A stretch of 64,000 nt of DNA, from NCBI GenBank assembly GCA_026261815.1, contig JAMPIT010000575.1:40215501-40279500 (forward strand), read 5' to 3'. The DNA comes from Monarcha castaneiventris obscurior (Eukaryota; Chordata; Aves; Passeriformes; Monarchidae). The number at the start of each line of letters is the position of its first letter. Within the stretch, counting starts at the first letter, position 1. Under the pieces are notes generated by a model. The model had not been told where the DNA came from, made no database searches, and worked only from the letters and a program-made list of their open reading frames with translations. The position numbers and the translations under genes were made by a program. This document shows positions 38,101 to 49,100 of the stretch, one piece after another.

Positions 38101-41100
38101 AATCATTTAAAAAATTATAGTAAGCAATATTTCACACTATAAATCCATTCTGGCAGGAAATAGATGAACTCTTCTTACTATTTCATCACCAAGTGACCCA
38201 GATTTTCACCTACATAGCTACTAAAAAGTGCTTAATAAAATACAGAAACAAATTGAACATTAGGAAGGCTTTCCAAATAATCTTCAGAAAAAAAGATAAA
38301 AATTTCCTTAGGGACATTCTTCTGTAAACAAGGCTGGTCATTCATAAAAGGAACTATCAATTTTGCAGTTACCAAAATGACTTCTATCATTTTTACACCA
38401 AGACATTATATATTAGAGATTTTAGTAGCAGGCAGGTTTTCAGCCCACAAGACAAATGTCAATTTACAACTGTTCTATAATACATAATTTCTCCAAATTT
38501 TTATTCTCTGTTTCTGTTTGTGTTGATGCAAGGTGTCTGTGGAAAACTTTCTTTTGTGTTGGCAGTCAACTGTAACTTCCAGGAAGGGCTCTGCATCCTC
38601 TTTGTGATTTTGCCATTGGTGTCACATTAAAAATAAAATGGTTGTGCATAAAAATAAAAAATATACTCAGCACATATTCTTAAAAAACTCCAAGCTTCTG
38701 TATACTGAGGTATTTAGTTTCCTCTTTTGTCTTGAACTTATACTTTCCCTATTGAAAGCAAATTGTGTACAGCATGGAAAAATCATTTACTAAGTTTTTC
38801 CTCAAAATTAGATGACTTTAGAAAGTCCATATCTAAAGTAACTACTTTCTTATTTTAAAGTTCTGGTTTGGCTTATCTAGATTTTGATAGCACTAACTTT
38901 TAGCTCCAAAATCTCTTGAAGGTTTTTATTATTCATCTGTCAGGCTTGAGATGCATCTCTGGAGTTCAGCATCCTATTAAAAAATAATGCAACAACAGTT
39001 GTATTTGTCTTTAGCTAAATGACACTGGTTCTATAATCTTTTAACATAAACCATTGTAGGAAAATTCAGGCTTGAAGTTCAGTAAAAACTTCAGTGAAAG
39101 GTGTAAAAATAGACCTGGTGTCACCCATTTGGTCTTAGGCTTCTTGTTCTGAAATTCTGAAGGTTCACTCAGCAGTTTACTGTTTTGTAAGAGTCGGATT
39201 TCAGATAATATTTAAATGTCTCTCTTCTTGCAGTTTACATATGCCCCTGTGCTGAACTCCTGTGGGACTTGCGATACATAACTACATCCACTCTTGTTTC
39301 AGAATATTTTACTGAGCATGCACTTTACATGACACACTTGTCTACAGAGACAGCAAAGTTTTAAATGTTGATTCTCCATTATTGTCTTTTTATCAGTTAT
39401 TTTTCATATGTCTTTGGAATCATTTGGGTATTTGCTTATGCATGATACTGCCAGTAGAAAAACAAAGCAAAAGAAAACAAAACAAACCCCCAGGTTTTGT
39501 ACTTGGACAGCTTTTGCTAGCAATTGTGGTTTTTACAAACTCTAACTTGTAATTTTGCTGGCATACGAAGTAGAAACAGTCAGAGTCCAAGAATGTGAAC
39601 AGCGATGCATGTTTCATCCTCTACTATGGCTGCAAATTTAGAAGTGTGAGATATTTGCACAATGGATCAATGTCAAGGTACACCCATTTTTCCTTAATTG
39701 AAGTCACTCTGTGAACACCCTTTTGTAAAATCACTTCTGCAAGATCATCCATCTACTTCTGTCAGCTAAAAACTGTGGGGTCCCCAGATCCCAAGCCAGC
39801 TGTGGTTCTTTCTGACTAGTCTGCAACATTTTCCTGGGGTATTTTCACTGAAGCCTAGCATAGTGTATGGACATGACCCTCAACATTTTATTTAAGAGTC
39901 TGCTGAACTCATTAACCAGGTCAAACAGGAGAAAAAATTCGTAAAGTGTCTAAGGGGGTTTTCACCTGCAAAGGAAACCAAGAATTCCAGATCAGTTCCA
40001 GATCTGAGCATTTAGATGCATTCTTCAGGTACTCCAGAGTGTATTCCTGGAGTTTTGCTTTTTAGAAATGAAAAATAGGAGCAATTCTTTCAATGTCAAT
40101 GGGCTGACAATGATCAAGAAGTAAAGTGTTAACACTTTTTTTGGGACTTTAGTTTGGGCTCTTGGCTGGAATACAGACGCTGTAGGTGTGCACAAAAAAA
40201 CCCCAAAAACATTAACCACAGCTTTATGGCATAAATGCTTTGAGTTTCAGGTTTGGCAGGAGTTCTGTTACTTTTATTTTCTCAGTACCTTATCCCAGTA
40301 AGCATTCATCCATCACTACATTTTTAACAACAAAAATAATTAGGAAAGTGACAAAATGACAGTATCCCCTCAGATTCAGCACCAGCAAGGACTAAGTATT
40401 TTATTTCCTTAGAGGCACAAAAATTTATTGCCTGAAATCTGTTCCTTAGTATTAATTCTAATTAATAAATGAATAATTAATTGTAAGTGGTTTTAGGCTA
40501 CAAATGGAGGAAATTCTCCTCTACGTGAACTGCCAGTGAACCCACACTGATAACTGTTTTGTGTTTGGTTTGAACTACTTTTAAGCCAGAGCAATTAGTA
40601 AGACTGATTGCTTTCCATTCGAGTTGGTAACAGGTCTTCAGTTAAAGCCTATGCATTTTCCTTGAAGTTGTGTATCCATCATCACTTCGTAGAATTTTAT
40701 ACTGCCATGAATCTTTTTTTTTCCAGATAAGACATTATGGCAAAATGTGGTAATAAAATTTTCAGAGACATATTTGGGGTTAATTAGTATTTTGCCTGAA
40801 ACACAACAGAAGAGGGAAAACCTGAACACTCAGAGAACTCTCTGAGAGCCCTTAATTCCTCAGACTCCTATGTAGCCACTCAGAATTACTAATAAATCTA
40901 AGAAAGATTTTAACAAAAAGTCAATGTGTGTAGTTTAATTCTCCATTTTCAGGCAGTCTGCCACTCCTGTTAGCTAAGGATGTTCAGTCCTTTAACATAA
41001 TTTTTTTATATTCAGGAGAAAATTTTCATCTGATTTCAAACTAGAGCAAACTTCTTACAAATTGATTCAGAAGGTACTGCATCTTTGTAACACTGCATGC

Positions 41101-42732
41101 AGTGTTTGCTTATACTGGTTGAAAGAGCAGTCATTGTGCTTCCCTATTCCTTTCTCACCACCGTGTCAGGGGACAGCACAACATAAGGATAGAAAGGACA
41201 AATAAGCTGGAATTTCTCATGCTTTCTATAATGTTATAGTCAAAGTACACTCCTGGCTAGGATGTAATGTTTCACACCTCTTGTACCAATAACAGCTGTA
41301 CTAGTTTCTCTGCTACCATTAGAAGAAAAAGCACACAGCAGAATTTAAATTTTGAGGCGTTTCCTCTCACCCCTTTGACCCTTTCATATTCTATCTAACT
41401 TTATATCAAGACAACATTTTGAGTGTCATGGAAATGAAAGTATGAGAGAACTAGACTGACATACTTGAAATTACTGTCTTCCTCTTGCTGCTGAAGCGGA
41501 GCAGTCACACAAAATATTTCAGTCTAAAACCTTGGAAATTCTTATACCAATGGAGCAGTTTGCATCTTGGAGCAAGAGTGGGGATTTTACATTCCTGGAC
41601 TAGCTTCGGCTTTTCCATTTTGAAGCCAGGTTTTTGAAGACTGTCCAGGGGGGAGATTACAGAAGAAATACCCTTACAGCCAATGTGCCAGTTTAAGTAG
41701 TGAACAATATATTTTTAAACAGTGAAGGGGTAAAACAATGGAAGGTAAGTTCAAAAAGAGAACAATGTGTAAAGATGTACACATAGGGTTAAGGCTTTAG
41801 AGTTGGAGTTGGTGGAACTCCACATGAATAATTCCCTGCAAGGAATATCCTGCTAAATCAGAATCTCATTAACTTTACTGATACTTCTAATGTTGGGGCA
41901 TAAATGAATCTAGGTTTTTCTTAAATCATTATATAATCTCATACAAAATAATAGGAAATAACATTTTTTTTTCTCAACTAGTTATTATGAGTATAAAGGG
42001 AAAAGTATATAATGTTCAGGTAAATTGAATAGATGATTTGTGGGATAAAAAGAAGAACCAGGGGACTGGATTTAATTTCTATTTTTAAAAGTCACTGATT
42101 AGATGGTAGCTTTGGTTTAAGGAATTATTCATTGATCATAGGAATTTAAGCTGCAAAAAGGAAGGGTTAAGAAATTCTTCAATGAAGCAGATGTAAAAGA
42201 TAGAACTATAAGGTAGAATTACCTACAAGGTAAGTTGAATGGTTATTAGAATCTAGGGATTTTAAAAACAGACATTTAGAATGAGACCTGTTTATACACA
42301 CACACATTTGCAGAAGTCATCCATAGCTCCATAGGGATCATCCTGATATATTTCACTGCAAATCTGAACAAGTAAATAAAATAATTCCTTGGATATTTTT
42401 ATTGGTTTGACCTGATAGATTAGAAAAGGGAATTATCTAATATCTTATTGCTGTTTCCTGAGTCTGATTAATAATTTAATTATTTTACCTGAACTAAATC
42501 TGTCTTCACAAGGAACTTGTGGATTCAACATTTATTCTATTTTCAAAATCCCAAGGAGAGAAAAAAAATATTCTTTTTAATTCTAAACCAAACAAATTTT
42601 TTTAAATGTTTAACTTTTTTCCCCCACAGATTGTTGAAATAAAACTAATGAATATTTATTTAGCATATCTATTAACATGACACAGTATTGTTAATGTAAT
42701 TACTTCCTCTTATTTTCTTTGTTTTCTTTTAG
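35148..42732. other. CNTN5 intron, 3' part, no gene
   Basis: AT-rich intron sequence. A G/T-rich stretch lies at about 35256-35310 and a palindrome-rich AT stretch at 35346-35395. No exon, RNA gene or clear transposon was identified. It ends in a TTTTCTTTT tract and the AG acceptor at 42731-42732. Confidence 0.6.
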
Positions 42733-42936
42733 AGATCATCTATAGCTGGGTATTCAATGAGTTCCCATCTTTTGTGGCAGAAGATAGCAGGCGCTTCATC
42801 TCTCAGGAGACAGGCAATCTCTACATCTCCAAGGTGCAAACATCCGACGTTGGCAGCTACATATGCCTGGTAAAAAACACAGTGACAAACGCCAGAGTTT
42901 TGAGTCCTCCTACACCTCTGACACTGAGAAACGATG
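42733..42936 (+). CDS. CNTN5: Contactin-5 exon B: rest of second Ig domain
   Basis: A 204 bp internal exon between AG (42731-42732) and GTAAGG (from 42937); phase 1 at both ends. It encodes 68 codon equivalents beginning [19 protein letters not shown] and ending LTLRNDG. The Trp of YSWVF, the LYISKV strand and the Tyr/Cys of DVGSYICLV are the core residues of an I-set Ig fold, and this Cys pairs with the one in the preceding exon. The wording [20 protein letters not shown] and [16 protein letters not shown] matches CNTN5 as I remember it better than other contactins. Read-through past the donor stops after about 39 codons. Confidence 0.92.
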
Positions 42937-43379
42937 GTAAGGAAGGCATCATTTCTGGATACCACATGAAAGAAAAATACCGAAGCAAAAATACTCTAAT
43001 TAATTTAAGGACCATGCTTTTATTGTTTTTCAATATGTGCATTCATTTTCTGTAGCAACTGGCAAGGAAAGTTGTTCATGGAGGCAGTTTCTTTTGAAAC
43101 ATCCAGACATTGTGAGGATATTTAGATCTGTGAAGGCTGAGGTGCAAATTGACCCATTTTGATGTATTTTGTTTAGAGTATTCTGGTATTCTCATGTTCT
43201 GTCTCTGACAGAGAGAAACACATCTCTTTTACAGGCAATGTCTATTTCCTTAGGGCTCAGCTCAGTTGCCTCAACCTAAGTGGCCACAGCCACACTGATA
43301 CACTCAGGCAACTGAGACATCCACAGGAGATTGACAAATGCCACATGGAGCATACAGGCCAGCTGCACGATGTCAGGAG
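42937..43379 (+). other. CNTN5 intron, 5' end, no gene
   Basis: Start of the 16,250 bp phase 1 intron. The last 120 bp or so before the CR1 homology at 43380 are less AT-rich and might belong to the same insertion, but I could not align them to the intact copy. Confidence 0.6.
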
Positions 43380-44983
43380 ATCATGTAATTGGCCACTGTT
43401 GTTAAAGACAACACAAAAAGTTTCCCTAAATACACTGGCAGCAAAAGGAGGGTTGAGGAGTGTCTCCACCCTTTGCTGGGTGCAGAATGCAGCATAGCAT
43501 CAGAGGATGACAAAAAGTCTGAGATGTTTAGTGCCTTCTTTGCCTCAATCTTTAACACCAAAACCAGTTGTACTCAGGATACCCAATTCCCAGAGCTGGA
43601 AGTTAGGGATGGGGACTTGAGTGATACCCCCACAATCCAGGAGGGAATGGTTAGTGACCTGCTATGCCAATTAAACACTCACAAGTCTATGGGCCTGGAA
43701 GGGATGCACCCAACAGTAATGAAGGAGTTCCTAACAGAGCTCACCAAGCCACTCTCAATTATTTACCAACTGGTTATCCAGAAAAGTCCCAGCTTACTGG
43801 AAAATAGCAAATATGAGGCCCACCTAGAAGAAGGGTCAGAAGGACAATCCAGGGAACTACAGGCCCATCAGACTAACCCAGACACCAGGGGAGGTCATGG
43901 AGCATGTAGATCATCCTGGGTCCCATCACATGGCATGTACAGGACAGGAGATCAGGTGCAGCCAGAGTGGGTTTAGGAAAGGCAGGTCCTGCTTGACCAA
44001 CCTGATTTTCTTCTATGACAAGGTAACCCATTTAGTAGGTGAGGGGAAGGCTGTGGGTGTTGCCTTCCTAGACTTCAGTAAAGCTTTTGACATTATTTCC
44101 CACAGCATTCTGGAGAAACTGACTGCTCATGGCTTGAACAGGTGCACTCTTCACTGGGTCAAAAACTGTTCAGATGGCTAATCTCAAAGAGTGATAGTGA
44201 CCAGTGCTACATCGAGTTGTCAGCTGATCACTAGTTTGGTTACCCAGGGCTCGGCACTGGGGCTGATCCTGTTTAATGATTAAATTTATTGATGATTTAG
44301 CTGAGGGGCTTAAGTGCTCCCTCAGTCAGTTGGCAGATGACAATAAGTTGGGTGGGAGTGATGACAATAAGTTGGGTGGGAGTGTTGATCCTGCTGAAGG
44401 GTAGAAAGGCTCTGCCAAGGGATCTGGACAGGTTGGATCAATGGGCTGAAGGCAACTGCACAATGTTCAACAAGGGCAAGTCCTGGTTTTCACATTCGGG
44501 TCACAACAACCTCAGGCAGTGCTACAGTCTGGGAGCAGAGTGACTGGAAAGCTGCCCAGCAGAAAAGGACCTGGGGGTGCTGGGTAACTGTGAACATGAT
44601 CCAGGGTGGGGCCAGGTGGTCAAGAAGGCCAATGGCATCCTGGCCTGGATCAGCAACAGGTTATCCAACAGTGTGGCGAGGGCAGTGATTGATTGTCCCG
44701 CTGTATTTAGCACTGGTGAGGCTGCATGTCAGGTACATGTCCTGTTCTGGGCCACTTGAAAAAAGGACATTGGGGTGCTGGAATGAGTCTAGAGAAGGGC
44801 AATCAAGCTGGTAGAGGTCTATAAAACACATCCTATAAGGAGCGGCTGAGGGAGTTGGGGTTGTTGAGCCTGGAGAAAAGGAGGTTCAGGGGAGAGCTTA
44901 TCACTCCCTACAAGTGCCTGAAAGGAGCTTGTAGAGAGCTGGGTGTCAATCTCTTCTGCCATGTCTCAAATGAAAAGAGGAAA
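43380..44983 (+). mobile_element. Decayed CR1 fragment (RT region), both ends missing
   Basis: Collinear with about 1.6 kb of the intact ORF2 from its ATLVKDNKK region, here ATVVKDNTK, through the RT to the LSLEKRR block near 44860. Recognisable parts are [29 protein letters not shown], then after a frame change [22 protein letters not shown] and HGLNRCTLHWVKN, then [15 protein letters not shown] and RLRELGLLSLEKRR. Several frameshifts and stops make it a pseudogene. The endonuclease end and the 3' UTR with octamers are absent, so it was 5'-truncated and later lost its 3' end. A 24 bp tandem duplication affects the catalytic box. Confidence 0.94.
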
Positions 44984-46048
44984 TTGCCTGTATTTTCCTT
45001 CTTTCCAAGATGTTCCACATTCAATTATGCTTTCTAGTTCCTCACAGCTATTCAGCATATGGGAATCATTACCTACATAAATCAAAGAGAGAAAGAGAGA
45101 GAAACTTTTGAGAGAGAGTTTTCATTTGTCTTGCTTATAGCTTTTTCTCGAAATAATACTAGTCCTTATGCTACAGACACCTTGCAAAAGCTGGATTTAA
45201 ACACAGATGACTTAGTTTAACAGAGTAAATTAAAAATATGTTCACCAATTAGAATGAAATTGAGTTGATGTTTATTCCTTGTAGCAAATTTAAATTTCCT
45301 TCTGCATAGCATCTAGCCTCTGCCACAAAAAGCTGCTGTTTTTATGTATCGCTTCCTATTTTCTTTTGCTGTTTTTGTACCTATGCTAATTATTGAGTTT
45401 CAGGTGTTTCATTTTACTGACTTAACATAGTGAACTTGACATTTTTTGATAAAATTAATTTTTTTTTTGAAATTGAAACCCCCAAACACTGACTGCCTTT
45501 TTAACCTGTTTGGACTCTGAAAAAAAATTATCATCATAGTTATTATTCATATCTTACTCTATTTTTTTTTATGATATTTCTTCATGATTTTATTTGGTGC
45601 TATCTTGTGCAGAAATTCAGCAGATTAATTATCCACCTTGCACTGGCAGTACATAGGCACACAATACACTGTAAGAAATTGAGAGAGTAAATAAGGATAA
45701 AGGCAGCAGCCTACATCACTGAGCTAAGAAAAAAAATCTATGAAGGAAAACTGCAGATTTTTTTAAATGTCAAGTGGGTAGTAAATACCAGCCTCCAGCA
45801 AATTTGTGTTTCACGGCTGGCTGTCACACCACTGTGATAATCCAACCTTCTGAACTGTGCTGGAGTACTGGGGAAGTGTTTGCACATAGATGAACAGCTC
45901 CACAAGAATTTCCCAGTTTCCTGACTCATTTTCTCATACACACGAATTTTTACTAGGCTTCCATGCCTTAATTTTAATCTGTTGGGATTTATGAAAAGCT
46001 CCTTTATTGTCATGGAATTTTTTAGTATTTCTTAGTAAATTGCTTTGC

Positions 46049-46130
46049 TTTTTTTTTTTTTTTTTTTTTTGAGTGCATTGAGGGTGCACTCAAAAACTCC
46101 ATTTCCTGTATGACTGAGAAGTTTCTCAGT
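46049..46130 (-). other. Two short hairpins ending in A22 (on - strand)
   Basis: On the + strand there are 22 consecutive T (46049-46070), GAGTGCA/TGCACTC arms (46071-46077 and 46085-46091, 7 nt loop) and ACTGAGAA/TTCTCAGT arms (46113-46120 and 46123-46130, 2 nt loop). Read on the - strand this is hairpin, hairpin, poly(A), which could be a retroposed small RNA or SINE-like tail. No RNA family was recognised, and chance is possible. Confidence 0.35.
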
Positions 46131-49100
46131 GAAGGGACCTAAACTTTCTATTTAACCTTGCAGTCTTCATAAACCTACCTTGAAAAAAATTATTAAGGGC
46201 AGTACTGATTGCTAAATCATATTATTTGGGACATCTATCTGGTTTTACCTCCTCCACATAATGCAATAATATGGACCTTTTAAAAACTATCTGGGATTAC
46301 AATAAAAAATTCCATTAATCATACTGTACTTTTTCATTTTCGGACAAATGGCTTTAGGCAATATTGCCTTGTCCATTGACAAATATTAAAGGGCGATGAC
46401 AACTTTTTTAAAGTGTGCATTTGTTATGCTCCAAAATACAGAGTAACTGCTGAAAAGTAGTGCTCGCTAGTTAAAGAAATATAAAGTAATTTATGAAGAA
46501 AGAAACATCAGGGAATAGACTCCAAGAGGGAAGTGAGAAATTAAAAATGGCATTAAAACCAACGTTGAATTACCTCAAAATATGACTCTATGTATGCTGA
46601 GTTGTGTTAAATGATTTTGAATATGGCTCCTTAAGCTTTTTTATTATAAAATTACTTGACTTACTTTTAACTTTTCAAATATTCACTTAGGTTTAAAAGT
46701 CATACATCTTTCTGAGTTCCAGTGGTTGGCATCACAACTGACATTACCCTAAGCAGTCAGTACATTTGTTAGAAACCACAGGAAGAAGACCTTGTGGTTT
46801 TGAACAGGCTTTACAAATGGCTCTATATAAATAAAACTATTTATATAGTCTGTATTCTCCAAACATATGTATCATTAACTCCAAAATACTCTAATTGATT
46901 TATTTATCAACCTTCTCAGATTTTGATGTATATACAGTACCTATGCCCAGGGGACTAGACAGCTTGTGACAAAAAACACTCCAATGACAACATTGGTCTC
47001 TATTTATCTATGAGAAAGAAACTGAATGATATTAAGGCATTCTGTCAAACTCTGCAGGATTGTAAGAACTTACTGGGATTTTATTAATCTTTTATTTCTT
47101 CTGTGATGTGTCTCAAAGGGGAGCTTAGCTCCTTGATATGAAGCAAATTAAATAAAAACATCAAGAAATTGTTCAATGGAATCTGAATAAAATGAATACC
47201 TCATCTGTTCAGATGTCCTTGACAATCAGTCATTTCATATAATTCAATTTCACTTCAAGCTGGGTTATAAAAACACCCTAAAAGTCCAAGGAGATAAAAA
47301 GTTTCAGCAGGAAATAAAAAATAGGCATCATTTCATTAACTGCCTTTTAATGCATTACAAACTTTGAGGAATTTTTTGATAACTGTTTACAAATAATAAA
47401 CAGCTTTGTTAAATTGGATCTTTGCAGGCTTGGATGCTGATTGGGAGTAGTAAATTATCTTGACTCATAAAAACAACAGATAGTCTTTTCAAATTTAGGC
47501 AATATAAACCTAGGGAGTACAAAACGTTTGATGTTTGAGAGCATAAGACAGTTATTTCAAGTTCACACATTCTTATTCCAGCTTTTCTTACTTTTTTATC
47601 CTCCCTATCCTTTTTTTTTTCTTTGGAAAATATGTTAACATTATTACTGTACAGTAGAGAATTACGTAATTCTTCAGTTTAGCTCTGTGCAGGTACTGCA
47701 TATTAGCTTTGCTATGGTGAAATTTCCAGTGTAAAAGAAACCCAACAAACCTGAACAATTTCAGACATCAGAGGGTACTTTCTACTATGTTCCATTAGAG
47801 CAAATTAGTTTAACTCCAGAGGTCAGTGTGTCTGACCAGACACGCTCATGTAACTGACTTTCAGATTTTTTCCATGTCTTCATAGTCTGTGAACTTGTGA
47901 ACTGAATTTTGTCTGTCTTCATTCTATTGATTAATCCCATGTGATTAATAATCTCACATAATGATAGAACATATAGTTATCAAGGTATTAAGGATGTTAA
48001 TTTCTAATTTTCCATGTTGAAATACGGTCTGCACGTGCTTTTTGAGGTTAAACTCTGGGATATATTGCTTGAACATCACTGGGTTTTCTAAAGATCTCTT
48101 TACCAGTGTGAAGGAAAATTTGGAAGAAGTCATAGCAAATCCCCAGATAATATAAATCAAGCAATAAGAATAGCCTTTGTAAGAGCAAAATTGGCAGTTT
48201 CACAGAATTCAGCAGTACACATTCCTGAAGAATGCTGACAATTCTTAATTGACTGATACCTAGAATTTTTAAAAAATTGATTAAAGTTGAACGCTAATGT
48301 TTTTGACCTGTCAGCCTTTGCCTTTATCTGTTTTATTTTTTAGCTTTTTTTCCAACTTTCATTAGTAGTTTTGTCTTCTAATGTGGTTATTCATATGGAG
48401 CTAAATTCTAGAAGACAGCAAAGTACTCCTGAATTTTAATAGGAGTTCAAAATACATATTCAGCTGTGACTTAATTGTGCTAGGTTTTCCAGAGTTTCCA
48501 GCCTTGTAGGGTTCCTGTTTCATGTGGGTTATATTGCAAGGTTTTGCAGTAACATTTTGTATTCGAATTGTGCAAGACCATAAAAACTGTCTAGAAACTG
48601 TAGGAACTCTTCTTACTCAGTACTCCAGGACAGGACTCACACATAAAATAATACTTCTTTGATTTTTTTCAAGCAGAGCCAAACTGTCTGGGCAAAATCA
48701 AGTTTGTCCTTTAGTGGTGTACAAAGACTGATGACACTGGCAGACGTGAAAGTTTGCAAGGTTTGCTCCAGGGGAAGGTTGATAAAATGGCAGTGTCCCT
48801 GGACAGCCACTACCCTGTAGTAAAAGTGTTTCTCCTGTTACACTGTAGTGAGATATTTTAATGATGGGTCACTATGAAAACTGAAAATAAAAGGCTTACC
48901 ACAATCTCTGCTTTACTCTACTGAAAGTATATCCTGCATGGGTTACAGGTATTTTGAACTTTTTGTCTGTAGTGTTCTGCTCGTGCCAAGATCCTACTGC
49001 AATGTTGTCAAAATAATAGGATGCAAATGAGGACTAAGAAATGTCAGTGTAGACTTATTTTAATTAAAAAAAAAAAAAGAAGGACATATATATAATAGGA

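Noticed and set aside
47828..47843. GTGTCTG/CAGACAC inverted repeat with a 2 bp spacer
   Set aside because: A single short palindrome is expected by chance in 64 kb and has no supporting context.
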